Assembly: GCA_004553575.1 (NCBI GenBank)
Contig: SFLA01000007.1
Location: 1-58,790 of the forward strand
Source of the DNA: Clostridiales bacterium
GTDB taxonomy: Bacteria; Bacillota; Clostridia; Oscillospirales; CAG-382
DNA: 58,790 nt
Direction of reading: 5' to 3'
Of this stretch, positions 7,979 to 17,069 are shown in pieces (within the stretch, counting starts at the first letter, position 1; the number at the start of each line of letters is the position of its first letter). The position numbers and the translations under genes were made by a program. Below the pieces are notes generated by a model. The model was not told the origin of the DNA, searched no databases, and saw only the letters and a program-made list of their open reading frames with translations.

Positions 7979-8173
7979 TCAGATGTCTGAAAACAGCTCG
8001 TCGGCCTTACCGATACTTACCGGAGGACGCGGTGTTATCTTAAGCAGATCCAGCCGGAATCTCCTGCAGTGACCGCGCGGAGAGGTCTCCCCCTTATACA
8101 GGCAATAGCATTTATCGCTGTCGCCGTCCGAATGTACACAGTATACGCATATGTGTTCGACAGACTCCGGCAT
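7979..8173 (-). CDS. Small cysteine-rich protein, putative zinc-binding
   Basis: A 64-residue protein with cysteines in the pattern ICVYC, then KCYC, then GHC, which could form a small zinc or iron site; otherwise unrecognised. The start at 8173 is chosen because GAGGTGAG lies just upstream on the coding strand; a longer in-frame reading starting at 8233 has no ribosome site. The next gene in the same direction (YlbJ-like) ends 43 bases upstream, so it may be its last operon partner. Confidence 0.6.
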   Translation of the reverse strand: MPESVEHICVYCVHSDGDSDKCYCLYKGETSPRGHCRRFRLDLLKITPRPPVSIGKADELFSDI

Positions 8174-8216
8174 TTTTCTCACCTCATGTTCATTATATCC
8201 GCCTTGCCCGGCTTTG

Positions 8217-9104
8217 TCAAGAGATAAGCGCAAAAGCGGACATCAACGACGCGGTTATAATCCTCGCAAGCAGGAACGGACGCATCGACAGCTTTTCCCG
8301 AATAATCGCCGCCGTCTGCATTATCACCGAAAGCGACCCGAAACCGAGCAGCAGCGCACAAAGCGGAAAAGCTGTTCCCGGGCTCATCCCTTTAATAGCC
8401 GCAATCCCGCTTGAAAACTCAAACAATCCGGTAACAAGCGCACGTACGGCCGTGCCCTCCGGAAGCAGCGAAGCCGCAAGCCCTCCGAACAGCGAAAAGG
8501 TTATTACAAATCCGCATATTTTTACCATAGTGATCGCACTGTCGCCAACCGCTTCGGTAATGCCGTTTCCTGCCGGCAACAGATTTATGTCCGGCAGGGA
8601 GCAGGCTTCGCCCTTCATATACACCGGATACAAAAAGGCAGCCGTCACCGCCGCGGCACACAACTCAACAGCCAGAAGTCTGAATCCGGCTTCCGTGCTT
8701 CCAAGTACGTTCTTTCCGGCAAATGCGGCAATAAACCCCGCGCTCGCATTATTCCCAACCGCACACAGATATTCCGCTCTTCGTTTTGATACCGCTCCAC
8801 GCTCGTACAGCATCAGCCCGAGTTTTGCACCCGTCGGAAACCCGCACACAATACCTATAATAACAATAAGCGCGGTGCCGGAAACCGGGCGTGCACAGGC
8901 TCTTGCCGCCGACGGAGATGACATTACACGCCGCGAAAGAACCATAAAAATAAAGAGAGACGGCACGACGCTCCTTGCACAGAATACAATACCGTCGGCT
9001 ACGGGCCCTGCAGCCCTATCCGGACGTATAAGAAAATAGATAAGCAGCGCCGTAAACACCGTGTTTGCGGCTGTTGAAGCGGTTCTCCTTAAGGTTGGAT
9101 TCAT
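8217..9104 (-). CDS. YlbJ-like sporulation integral membrane protein
   Basis: A 295-residue polytopic membrane protein of the nucleoside-recognition (Gate) fold. The segment GFPTGAKLGLMLYERGAVSK, followed by a NNASAGFI segment, closely follows the YlbJ signature; YlbJ is needed for spore formation in Bacillus, and its transported substrate is unsettled. At 295 residues it is shorter than typical YlbJ (about 400), lacking part of one end. The start at 9104 follows GGGAGG. It diverges from yqfC/yqfD by only 46 bases, which supports a sporulation role. Confidence 0.75.
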   Translation of the reverse strand: MNPTLRRTASTAANTVFTALLIYFLIRPDRAAGPVADGIVFCARSVVPSLFIFMVLSRRVMSSPSAARACARPVSGTALIVIIGIVCGFPTGAKLGLMLYERGAVSKRRAEYLCAVGNNASAGFIAAFAGKNVLGSTEAGFRLLAVELCAAAVTAAFLYPVYMKGEACSLPDINLLPAGNGITEAVGDSAITMVKICGFVITFSLFGGLAASLLPEGTAVRALVTGLFEFSSGIAAIKGMSPGTAFPLCALLLGFGSLSVIMQTAAIIREKLSMRPFLLARIITASLMSAFALIS

Positions 9105-9150
9105 AAACACAGCCTCCCGCAAATAATATATATCCGGAGGTGCCGTAAAT

Positions 9151-9390
9151 ATGAAAAACCGGCTTGACGAAATTATCGGAGCCTTCGTCGAGATCCGCGG
9201 CAGCAGCAGTCTGCTGGCCGACGGCATCGACGGGCTTATTGAATACGGCAGTGAACGGATAGTGCTCTCAATGGGAAAGCTTACTCTCACTGTCCGGGGC
9301 AGCGGACTTACGCTGCGTTTTTACACCAAAACAAAGATCGGAATAGAAGGCGATATTTCGGGGGTGGAATATGAACGGACTGCTTCGTAG
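9151..9390 (+). CDS. yqfC: Sporulation protein YqfC (YabP family)
   Basis: A 79-residue YabP/YqfC-family protein, built of short beta strands with the family pattern of a G near residue 17, a Y in IEYGSE, and a G-x-x-L-x-x-x-x-x-x-x-x-x-x-x-I-x-G stretch ending in ISGVEYE. In Bacillus the yqfC-yqfD pair is switched on by sigma-E in the mother cell. Ribosome site CGGAGGTG. Its last 20 bases overlap the start of yqfD. Confidence 0.85.
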   Translation: MKNRLDEIIGAFVEIRGSSSLLADGIDGLIEYGSERIVLSMGKLTLTVRGSGLTLRFYTKTKIGIEGDISGVEYERTAS

Positions 9391-10570
9391 AATACTCGGT
9401 TCATACGAAATAACCTTGTCCGGCTCCCGCACGCCGGAATTCATAAATGCCTGCCTGGAAAAAGATCTGTTCTTTTATTCTCCGTTGCCGCGCGACGGTG
9501 AAATGACAATCCGTGCAAGCTTGTTTTCCTGCGAAAAGATAATCCGGCTCGCCGATGAATACGGTATCTGCGCAGAGATAACCGACCGAACGGGCGTTCC
9601 GTTTCTGATATCCCGTTACCGGCACCGATACGGAATCATGGCGGGACTTATCGTCTCTGCCGCATTGCTGTTCGCCTCCACCCAGTTTCTGTGGGATGTC
9701 CGTGTAACCGGCAATGTGAAGGTAAGCGAATCCGAAATCCTTACCGTGCTGGAAAAGCACGGCGTGGCGGATGGCACATATATCCCCGGGCTTGATGTTG
9801 ATCTTGCATCCGAATACATACTTATAGATTACCACGATCTTTCCTCGCTGTCTATAAATATAAAGGGTACTGTCGCTTATGTCGATGTTATAGAGCGTGT
9901 TCCTATGCCCGACCCGATAATCCCCGAAGGGTACTGCAGTCTCGTCGCATCGGCGGACGGAATTGTTACCCGGGTCGAAGCGGCAGCGGGACATCCGGAG
10001 GTATCCGCAGGTCAGGTGGTAACCGAAGGACAGCTACTTGTAAACGGAATAGTCGAAAACAGCCGCGGCGCATATCGGCTTGTAAACGCATACGGCTTTG
10101 TATACGCCGATGTGCGTCACGAATACACGGTTGAAATACCTCTTACAACAAGCGAAAAAAGATATACCGGAAGTACCGAGACAAAGACGCAGATAAGCCT
10201 TATCGGTATGACCGCAAATCTGTTCGTATCGGAAACCCCATCGTTCGAATACTGCGACGCGACTGCCTGCGAAAGCGATATTGTACTTTTGGGCTTTCTT
10301 CGTCTCCCCCTGACCGTATCCAAAACCGTGTTCCGCGAATATATCCCCGAAGAAATTACCGTAAGTCCGGATACCGCTCGCAGTAAGGCATATGCTCAGT
10401 ACGCGCTTATCGAAGAAGAAATCGACGGCGACATTATGTCGACTGAATTTTCCGAAAGTTTCGATAATGAAAACGGCGTGTACGTACTAACCGCACACGT
10501 CGTTGTAAACGAGAATATTGCCGTGAGATCCGAAATCGAGTTTATTGATCCTCGGATCGGGCGATCCTGA
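9371..10570 (+). CDS. yqfD: Sporulation protein YqfD
   Basis: A 399-residue sporulation membrane protein. It has an N-terminal cytoplasmic domain (1-80), one strong membrane segment (about 93-112, GIMAGLIVSAALLFASTQFL) and a large extracytoplasmic domain beginning DVRVTGN and carrying a FtsQ/POTRA-like stretch, as in YqfD. The ribosome site GGGGGTGG lies inside yqfC. Its last 29 bases overlap the end of the convergent dipeptidase gene. Confidence 0.9.
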   Translation: MNGLLRRILGSYEITLSGSRTPEFINACLEKDLFFYSPLPRDGEMTIRASLFSCEKIIRLADEYGICAEITDRTGVPFLISRYRHRYGIMAGLIVSAALLFASTQFLWDVRVTGNVKVSESEILTVLEKHGVADGTYIPGLDVDLASEYILIDYHDLSSLSINIKGTVAYVDVIERVPMPDPIIPEGYCSLVASADGIVTRVEAAAGHPEVSAGQVVTEGQLLVNGIVENSRGAYRLVNAYGFVYADVRHEYTVEIPLTTSEKRYTGSTETKTQISLIGMTANLFVSETPSFEYCDATACESDIVLLGFLRLPLTVSKTVFREYIPEEITVSPDTARSKAYAQYALIEEEIDGDIMSTEFSESFDNENGVYVLTAHVVVNENIAVRSEIEFIDPRIGRS

Positions 10571-11924
10571 GCAGCGACATAACAAATATCTGCGCCGCCT
10601 TAACCACTTCCTCGCGAGACAGGTATTCGTCCCTCTCATGAGCACCGCCCTTGCCTTCGCCGAAGGCACCGCGATACTTTTCGATCGTCGCGCCGAAGGC
10701 AACGGTGTTCTTCAAATATCTTGCGTAGGTGCCGCCTCCCATCGTGTACGGAGCGCAGCTCACGCCGAGAACCTCGGAGCAGGAATCGGTAAGAGCGCGG
10801 ATACGCCTGTCGTCAGCCGAAACATGATATCCGGGCGACGGGCTGTACACCTCTGCCGAAAAGCCGTGTTTTTCGGCTGATTTCTTAATACTTTCCGCAA
10901 TACTATCGTAGGGAGTCGACGGGATATACCTGACGTTGAAGTTAGCTTTAAGCACGCCTTGCTCGCAGCCTGCCAACCCGCAAATGCAGGTGAGATAGCC
11001 GAAATCTTTATCCGTCTTATCGATTCCGAATATTTCCCCTCTGTACTGAGAACAGGCTTCCGAAAGAAAGCGCAGTCCCTCGGTATCAGCAAGTCCTTCC
11101 GAAATAAGATATTTACACAGCACTCCGACAGCGTTAACGCTGTTCTCCGGCATCGATGCGTGTGCGCCCTTGCCGGAAGCGGTGACGACCAGCTTATCAC
11201 CGTCGCGGCTGATTGTTATTCCCGGAGCCGGCGACGGATCGCGGTCGGTAATAACGGTGCAGCTTGCGGAATCTGCCACTGCGTTGCTTACGGTACCTCC
11301 TCTGAACGATACTACCCCGCCGGGAAGCTCTCCCAGCATTATGTCAAACGAAAATATCCCCTTTTCGCCGATACACACCGGAAATTCGGCGTCGGGAGTG
11401 AAGGAAAACTCCGGAACTCTTCGCACCGAAGCAAAGTGCTTAAGGTCGCTGCTGCCGACCTCTTCGTCGCATCCCATTATAAGTCTTACCGTAAACGGAA
11501 GCTTTTCGCCGCTCTCCTTAAGATATCTCATTGCGTAAAGCGCGGTCAGCAGCGGGCCCTTGTCGTCCTCGGTGCCCCGCCCGATATACTTTCCTCCGTC
11601 AACCGTAAGTGCGTACGGCTCGTAGCTCCATCCGCCTCCGCACGGCACCACATCGAGATGTGCGACTATACCGATTTCACGCGGGTTATCCCCGAAAACA
11701 AGCGACCCGCAGTAATAATCGTGATTTTCGGCGCGAAATCCGTATTTCTCCCCGATCGCCAATGCGGTTTCGAGAACTCTGCCGCACTCCCGCCCGAAGA
11801 CATATTTGCCGTCCGCGGCACCGGCTACAGACGGGATTTCGATAAGCTCCCTGAGATCGCTTTCAAACTGTTCCTCTACGGCGGGATCGTCCATATACTC
11901 TTTTACCTTCTCGGCTATATCCAT
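10542..11924 (-). CDS. M20-family dipeptidase, PepV-like
   Basis: A 460-residue dinuclear zinc peptidase that should cleave dipeptides in the cytoplasm. The M20 metal motifs are intact: IVAHLDVVP (His ligand and following Asp), GRGTEDDKGP (bridging Asp), MGCDEEVGSSD (catalytic Glu pair) and FTPDAEFP; the last His is in the GGGTYAR region or nearby. A dimer/lid insertion of the PepV type lies in the middle (about 180-370). The start follows AAAGGAAG. It is the last gene of an SDR, fumarase-beta, peptidase operon, five bases after the previous stop. Confidence 0.9.
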   Translation of the reverse strand: MDIAEKVKEYMDDPAVEEQFESDLRELIEIPSVAGAADGKYVFGRECGRVLETALAIGEKYGFRAENHDYYCGSLVFGDNPREIGIVAHLDVVPCGGGWSYEPYALTVDGGKYIGRGTEDDKGPLLTALYAMRYLKESGEKLPFTVRLIMGCDEEVGSSDLKHFASVRRVPEFSFTPDAEFPVCIGEKGIFSFDIMLGELPGGVVSFRGGTVSNAVADSASCTVITDRDPSPAPGITISRDGDKLVVTASGKGAHASMPENSVNAVGVLCKYLISEGLADTEGLRFLSEACSQYRGEIFGIDKTDKDFGYLTCICGLAGCEQGVLKANFNVRYIPSTPYDSIAESIKKSAEKHGFSAEVYSPSPGYHVSADDRRIRALTDSCSEVLGVSCAPYTMGGGTYARYLKNTVAFGATIEKYRGAFGEGKGGAHERDEYLSREEVVKAAQIFVMSLLRIARSEDQ

Positions 11925-11929
11925 TTCGG

Positions 11930-12454
11930 TTACTTCCTTTCGTATACGCTTCTTCCTGTGCAATCGGTTCCGACAAACAGCGGAAACCTGTCAAATGTAA
12001 GCTTCTTTACGGATTCGCACCCCAGCTCCGGAAACGCGATTTCCTGCAGCGATATTATGTGCTTTGCCGCAAGCGCTCCTGCTCCGCCGAGAGCCACGAG
12101 ATACAGCGAACCGGTTTCCCGGATTGCCGTCCTCACCGCATCGCTCCGCTCGCCCTTGCCGATAGTTGCGGCAACACCTTCACGGTAAAGCCTGCCCGCC
12201 CAGGCGTCCATGCGCCCCGCGGTTGTCGGGCCGAACGACCCGCATACCTCGCCCGGCCGCGCCGGTGTCGGTCCCGCGTAATATATCACCGCGTCGGGCA
12301 GCGGAAACGGAGCTTCCAGACCGCGGTCGAGCATATCGGCAATCTTTGCGTGTGCGGCGTCACGTGCCGTGTATACAGTGCCGGAGAGATATATACTGTC
12401 GCCGGCTCTGAGCGATTGCGCCCACTGCCGTATTTCCGAAGTATGATACTCCAT
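11930..12454 (-). CDS. Class-I fumarate hydratase / tartrate dehydratase beta-type subunit, orphan
   Basis: A 174-residue homologue of the C-terminal (swivelling) domain of iron-sulfur hydro-lyases (FumA C-terminus, TtdB). Diagnostic stretches are GDSIYLSGTVYTARDAAH near the N-terminus, YYAGPTPARPG, SFGPTTAGRMD and LGGAGALAAKHI. These enzymes need an alpha subunit carrying the 4Fe-4S cluster, normally encoded next door; none is present here. The start at 12454, preceded by GAGG, lies two bases after the SDR stop. It may pair with a distant alpha subunit or have another role. Confidence 0.85.
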   Translation of the reverse strand: MEYHTSEIRQWAQSLRAGDSIYLSGTVYTARDAAHAKIADMLDRGLEAPFPLPDAVIYYAGPTPARPGEVCGSFGPTTAGRMDAWAGRLYREGVAATIGKGERSDAVRTAIRETGSLYLVALGGAGALAAKHIISLQEIAFPELGCESVKKLTFDRFPLFVGTDCTGRSVYERK

Positions 12455-12456
12455 TT

Positions 12457-13218
12457 TCAGCACCTCGTAAATTTCATTACCAGACTGTGCGGAAGCAGCT
12501 TTCCGAGCACACGGTACAGCTTGTAGAAAAGTTTTTCGGTGTATACCGGACTTCCTCTGTCGAGCGCTTTAAGACTGTTAACGGCGGTTTTCTCCGGGTC
12601 GCAGTACGGAAGGGTGTCAAATGTCCTCGACCTGCCCGGGCTGATACCGGCACTACCGAGAAATTCGGTGCTCATCGGACCCGGGCATACCGCCGTAACG
12701 CCGATTTTTCTCGATTTAAGCTCCTCGCGCAGTGCGCGTGAAAATGCCATAACATATGATTTGGTCGCGCAATAGACGGACATCCGCGGCGTAGGCGCGA
12801 ACGATGCAATCGAGCACACGTTGATAATCCCAGCCTTCTCCGGCATATATTTAAGCGTCATGGCTGTCACCGCGGTCAGCGCGCCGCAGTTCAGATTGCA
12901 CATTTCCCGCTGTACCAGCGGGTCTATATCGGCAACACAGCCGAGCTTTCCGAACCCGGCGTCGTTAATAAGAAGTGTCACCTCCGGGGAGCGCTCCGCA
13001 AGGTAATCCGAAAAGGATTTCAGCGCATCCTTCTCGCACAGGTCAAGAGGCAGAACTACGGTTTTGTCCCTTCCGATCTCCTCCGCAATACTCTCAAGCC
13101 GGTCGGCTCGCCGTGCTATAAGCCAGAACTCCCCGGTGTCAGGGTACCGCTTCGACGCCGCGAGCGCGTATTCCCGGCCCAGCCCGGACGACGCTCCGGT
13201 AATTATTACGGTCTTCAT
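12457..13218 (-). CDS. Short-chain dehydrogenase/reductase
   Basis: A 253-residue classical SDR. The cofactor motif TGASSGLG (about 8-15) and a basic ARRADR after the second strand favour NADP(H). The N-A-G motif reads NDAGFG, and the catalytic set is S in SIAS, Y and K in YCATK. It probably interconverts an alcohol and a ketone; the substrate is unknown. The second ATG (13218) is chosen because GGAGG is seven bases away; the first (13224) is too close. First gene of the leftward operon. Confidence 0.9.
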   Translation of the reverse strand: MKTVIITGASSGLGREYALAASKRYPDTGEFWLIARRADRLESIAEEIGRDKTVVLPLDLCEKDALKSFSDYLAERSPEVTLLINDAGFGKLGCVADIDPLVQREMCNLNCGALTAVTAMTLKYMPEKAGIINVCSIASFAPTPRMSVYCATKSYVMAFSRALREELKSRKIGVTAVCPGPMSTEFLGSAGISPGRSRTFDTLPYCDPEKTAVNSLKALDRGSPVYTEKLFYKLYRVLGKLLPHSLVMKFTRC

Positions 13219-13250
13219 TTTCATGCCTCCGCTTCACGGTGTTATAACTT

Positions 13251-13279
13251 ATTTTACCACTGCATAGCGCTATATGCAA
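13251..13279 (-). promoter_or_regulatory. Promoter of the SDR-fumarase-peptidase operon
   Basis: Leftward TTGCAT (13279-13274), 17-base spacer, TAAAAT (13256-13251). The spacer contains the 10-base palindrome ATAGCGCTAT (13264-13273), a plausible repressor site. Confidence 0.6.
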
Positions 13280-13307
13280 ATCTTTTTTACAAAAACGGGG
13301 TGTTTTT

Positions 13308-14555
13308 TTGCTGTCGTTCGTGCGTGAGGTGCTTTGGTCGCTTCCGACCGTCGCACTGCTCACAGCCGTCGGAGTGTATTTTACCGTCAGAAGCAGGTTT
13401 TACCAGATCCGCGGCATAAAGCATATACTTACAAGCGTGCGATACGGAGGAGGAGAAGGTATATCACCCTTTTCCGCTCTAATGACCGCGCTCGGCGGAA
13501 CGGTCGGAGTCGGCAGCATAACAGGCGTGGCATATGCTCTTACCGCCGGAGGAGCCGGCGCCGTGTTCTGGATGTGGGTGACCGGATTCTTCGGCATGAT
13601 GCTTAAGTATGCCGAGGTATACATGGCTGTACTGTTCCGCAAGCAAACTCCCTGCGGTTATGACGGCAGCGCCGCCCGTGTGCTTTCGGCAGCCGGAAAG
13701 CCTTTTGCGGCGGGATTGTTTGCGGTATTGTGCGTTCTCGCTTCGCTGGGCAGCGGAAATCTGGTTCAGGCGGGGGCGGTCGCGGAAGCGGCTGCGGAAA
13801 TCGGAATACCTCCGCTGCTGTGCGCCGCACTCACCGCCGCACTGCTTGCTCCTACCGTTTTCGGTGGGCAGAAGCGTATTGCCGCAGTTAATTCAGCGGT
13901 GCTTCCGGTGTTTTCGGCTCTGCTTATGCTGTTTCTTTCCGCCGCGGTGATTCTCAATCTTCGCGGGGTTCCGGAGGCATTTTCGGCAATATTCCGCGAA
14001 GCCTTCGGAATCCGTCAGGCAGGAGCCGGTATAAGCGGTGCTCTGATCTCAATCGCACTGCGAACCGGTGCAACACGCGGTGTATTTTCCAACGAAGCCG
14101 GAATGGGCTCGTCGCCTATCGCGCACGCTGCTTCCCCATCGGCGGACCCGCAAAAGAGCGGTGATTTCGGGGTTATTGAGGTTTTTATCGATACCTTTCT
14201 CGTAAGTACCTTCTGTGCCGTCGCACTGCTGTCCGGCGGTTTTGACACGGTAACGGAGATGTTTTCCGAGCTGTTCGGAGTTATCGGATCGGTTTTCCTC
14301 ACCGTCTCATTGCTGGTATTCGCCTTCGCATCGATAATAAGCTGGTGCTTTTACAGCGAAGGCTGCATACGCTTCCTGTTCGGAGACCGACGGCTTCCCC
14401 GAACTCTGTACCGCACGCTGTCCGTCGCGGCGGCGTTTGCCGGATGCATTATTCCGCTCGCTTCGGTGTGGGATGCGGCGGATATATTCAATGCACTGAT
14501 GATTGTGCCTAACCTGTACGCATTAATTCTGAAAAGAAAGGACATATCATTTTGA
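13308..14555 (+). CDS. AGCS-family sodium:amino-acid symporter
   Basis: A 415-residue inner-membrane carrier of the alanine or glycine:cation symporter family. Typical stretches are the N-terminal VYFTVRSRFYQIR, GTVGVGSITGVA with glycine-rich helices, KYAEVYMAV and FSNEAGMGSSPIAHA. About ten membrane helices are visible. It should import small neutral amino acids with sodium. The start is taken as TTG at 13308 after GGGGTG; a GTG at 13320 is possible. The stop overlaps the TTG start of the ATPase gene. Confidence 0.9.
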   Translation: MLSFVREVLWSLPTVALLTAVGVYFTVRSRFYQIRGIKHILTSVRYGGGEGISPFSALMTALGGTVGVGSITGVAYALTAGGAGAVFWMWVTGFFGMMLKYAEVYMAVLFRKQTPCGYDGSAARVLSAAGKPFAAGLFAVLCVLASLGSGNLVQAGAVAEAAAEIGIPPLLCAALTAALLAPTVFGGQKRIAAVNSAVLPVFSALLMLFLSAAVILNLRGVPEAFSAIFREAFGIRQAGAGISGALISIALRTGATRGVFSNEAGMGSSPIAHAASPSADPQKSGDFGVIEVFIDTFLVSTFCAVALLSGGFDTVTEMFSELFGVIGSVFLTVSLLVFAFASIISWCFYSEGCIRFLFGDRRLPRTLYRTLSVAAAFAGCIIPLASVWDAADIFNALMIVPNLYALILKRKDISF

Positions 14556-17047
14556 ATGCTAATGCAATGACACGCGGGCAGCTTCTCGCGTCCGTGCACG
14601 GGAGCGAAGCCGGTCTGACCTCCGAGGAGGCGAAAAAGCGCCTTGCCGAGGGAGGAGGCAACCGTCTCGTTTTCAAAAAGAAAAAGAGCTTCATATCCCG
14701 CATATTTGCGTCGCTGTGCGACAAAATGATAATAATACTGCTGCTCGCGGCGGCGGTAAGCTTCATCGCGTCGCTTATCGGCAGCGAATCTTCCGCCGAT
14801 CCGATTATTATCCTTGCAATAGTACTGCTCAACTCCGTAATCGGATCGCTTCAGGAAGGCAAGGCGGAAAAGGCGCTTGAAGCACTGAAAAAGCTGTCGT
14901 CACCGGAGGCACATGTACTGCGCGACGGTACCGAAACAGTCATTCCGTGTGACGATGTTGTTGTGGGCGACGTTCTGCTTCTGCGCAAGGGAGGATACGT
15001 TCCCGCCGACGCTTATCTGCTCGAGGCTAACGAGCTTGCCGCCGACGAATCCTCTCTTACCGGAGAATCACTCCCCGTAAGCAAAAGTACCCAGCCTACT
15101 TCAGACGGAGCGCACATAACGGAAATGCACAATATCGTACTCTCCGGCACCGTTATTACCTCCGGAACGGGAAGAGCCGCCGTTTTCGCCGTCGGAATGG
15201 ACAGCAGCGTCGGGCGTATCGCCGGCATGATCGATACCTCAGCACCCGATCGGACTCCGCTTCAGAAGCGGCTTGCAAAAACCGGCGGTATGCTCGGAAA
15301 CGCCGCCCTGTTTATATGCGCTCTCGTCTTTTTACTTTCGCTTATGCGCGGACTTCCGCCTCAGGAAATGTTTCTGACTTCGGTATCGCTTGCGGTTGCC
15401 GCCATACCCGAAGGGCTTCCGGCAATAGTGACCATTATACTCTCCAACGGCGTGCGGGAAATGGCGTCGCGCAAGGCGGTGGTAAAAAAGCTTCCGGCGG
15501 TAGAAACACTCGGCTGTGCCGCGGTTATCTGCTCCGATAAGACCGGAACTCTTACGCAGAACAAAATGACGGTAACCGAACACCGCGGAGACGCGGGCAG
15601 GCTCGCATTGTTATGCGCTTTGTGCGGAAACCGGGATTCACCTACCGAAAATGCACTCGCAATGTTCGCGGAAAAAAGCGGAACCGACATTTGCGGCGCA
15701 ACACGCAAATACCCCCGTATGCGTGAAATCCCGTTTGATTCCTCTCGCAAATACATGATAACCGTTCACCGCGCACCGGGCGGCTTTCTTACGGTAATTA
15801 AAGGCGCTCCCGAGGTTGTCCTTCCGAAATGCGGCGGCGAACCGGAAATGCGCACGACGGCCGACGAAATGGCATCGCGGGCATTGCGGGTACTGGCTTT
15901 CGGCATGTATTCGTCAGCAACCGAACCTGCCGACCCCTCCGCGTGCCGATTCACCTGTGTCGGATTGTGCGGAATGATCGACCCGCCTCGCCCGGAGGTG
16001 TACGAATCCGTACGCCTTTGCCGCCGCGCCGGTATAAAGCCGGTAATGATAACCGGAGATCACCGCGATACCGCTGTCGCGGTTGCCAAGAGCATAGGCA
16101 TATGCCGTGAAGGCGACCGGGTATACACCGAATCGGAGCTGGCAGGTATGGATCTGCCGACGCTCTCCAAAGCGGTTAAAGACTGCAGCGTGTTTGCGCG
16201 CACCACCCCGGAATTCAAGCTACGCATCGTCGACGCATATAAATACGGAGGTTCCGTCGTTGCAATGACCGGCGACGGGGTTAACGACGCTCCCGCACTC
16301 CGCCGCGCTGACATAGGCTGCGCAATGGGTATTTCCGGAACCGACGTTGCCAAGGAAGCGGCGGACATCATCTTGACAGATGATAATTTTTCGACTATTA
16401 TAGAAGCGGTAAAGTACGGGCGCGGAATATACGCAAACATACGGCGTGCGGTGCACTTTCTGCTGTCGTGCAATATCGGCGAAATAATCACCGTTTTCGC
16501 TGCAATACTTTTCGCCCTGCCCTCCCCGCTCGCCGCAATACAGCTTCTGTGGGTCAATCTCGTAACAGATTCGCTTCCTGCTGTCGCTCTTGGAATGGAA
16601 AAGGTATCGGACAGGGTTATGAAGCGCAAGCCGGTACGGCAGAACGAAAGCCTGTTTTCCGGCGGCGCCGGGGTAAAAATAATGCTCGAGGGCACGTTTA
16701 TCGGTCTTCTCGCGCTTGCCGCATACCTTATAGGCAATACTCGCGGCAATCCGGCTCTCGGGCGCACGATGTGCTTTGCGGTGCTGTCATATTCACAGCT
16801 TTTCCATTCGTTTAATATGCGCTCCGAGCAGCCGTTTTCCAAAGGCGGACTCCTGCCGAACCCGGCGCTTGTAATATCGTTTTTCGTCTGCGCCGCCCTT
16901 CAGACTGCAGTACTGCTGTTCCCCGTGACAGCCTCGCTTTTCGGAGTTTCCCCGCTCGGCACCGCCGAATGGCTGTGCATCGCCGGTCTTTCGTTCGCGC
17001 CGATTCCGGTTTGCGAGCTGTCAAAAATTCTTCGCAGGAAAAAATAA
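14552..17047 (+). CDS. P-type calcium-type cation ATPase
   Basis: An 831-residue P2-type (SERCA/PMCA-like) ATPase. Visible are TGES (170-173, actuator domain), PEGLP in transmembrane helix 4 (286-290), the phosphorylation motif DKTGTLT (D329), KGAPE in the nucleotide domain, and TGDGVNDAP in the hinge. It should pump Ca2+ (or a similar divalent ion) out of the cell. The nucleotide domain is short compared with family members of 870-900 residues. Start taken as TTG (14552), which overlaps the symporter stop and follows AAAGGA; ATG at 14567 is an alternative. Confidence 0.93.
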   Translation: MNANAMTRGQLLASVHGSEAGLTSEEAKKRLAEGGGNRLVFKKKKSFISRIFASLCDKMIIILLLAAAVSFIASLIGSESSADPIIILAIVLLNSVIGSLQEGKAEKALEALKKLSSPEAHVLRDGTETVIPCDDVVVGDVLLLRKGGYVPADAYLLEANELAADESSLTGESLPVSKSTQPTSDGAHITEMHNIVLSGTVITSGTGRAAVFAVGMDSSVGRIAGMIDTSAPDRTPLQKRLAKTGGMLGNAALFICALVFLLSLMRGLPPQEMFLTSVSLAVAAIPEGLPAIVTIILSNGVREMASRKAVVKKLPAVETLGCAAVICSDKTGTLTQNKMTVTEHRGDAGRLALLCALCGNRDSPTENALAMFAEKSGTDICGATRKYPRMREIPFDSSRKYMITVHRAPGGFLTVIKGAPEVVLPKCGGEPEMRTTADEMASRALRVLAFGMYSSATEPADPSACRFTCVGLCGMIDPPRPEVYESVRLCRRAGIKPVMITGDHRDTAVAVAKSIGICREGDRVYTESELAGMDLPTLSKAVKDCSVFARTTPEFKLRIVDAYKYGGSVVAMTGDGVNDAPALRRADIGCAMGISGTDVAKEAADIILTDDNFSTIIEAVKYGRGIYANIRRAVHFLLSCNIGEIITVFAAILFALPSPLAAIQLLWVNLVTDSLPAVALGMEKVSDRVMKRKPVRQNESLFSGGAGVKIMLEGTFIGLLALAAYLIGNTRGNPALGRTMCFAVLSYSQLFHSFNMRSEQPFSKGGLLPNPALVISFFVCAALQTAVLLFPVTASLFGVSPLGTAEWLCIAGLSFAPIPVCELSKILRRKK

Positions 17048-17069
17048 GTATTAATCGGAGGAAGTAAAA

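Noticed and set aside
9401..9994. 197-codon leftward frame under yqfD
   Set aside because: Antisense shadow of a well-recognised gene.
10959..12188. 409-codon rightward frame opposite the dipeptidase and fumarase-beta genes
   Set aside because: The opposite strand encodes proteins with clear M20 and fumarase signatures and good starts; the rightward frame is low in complexity and has no ribosome site.
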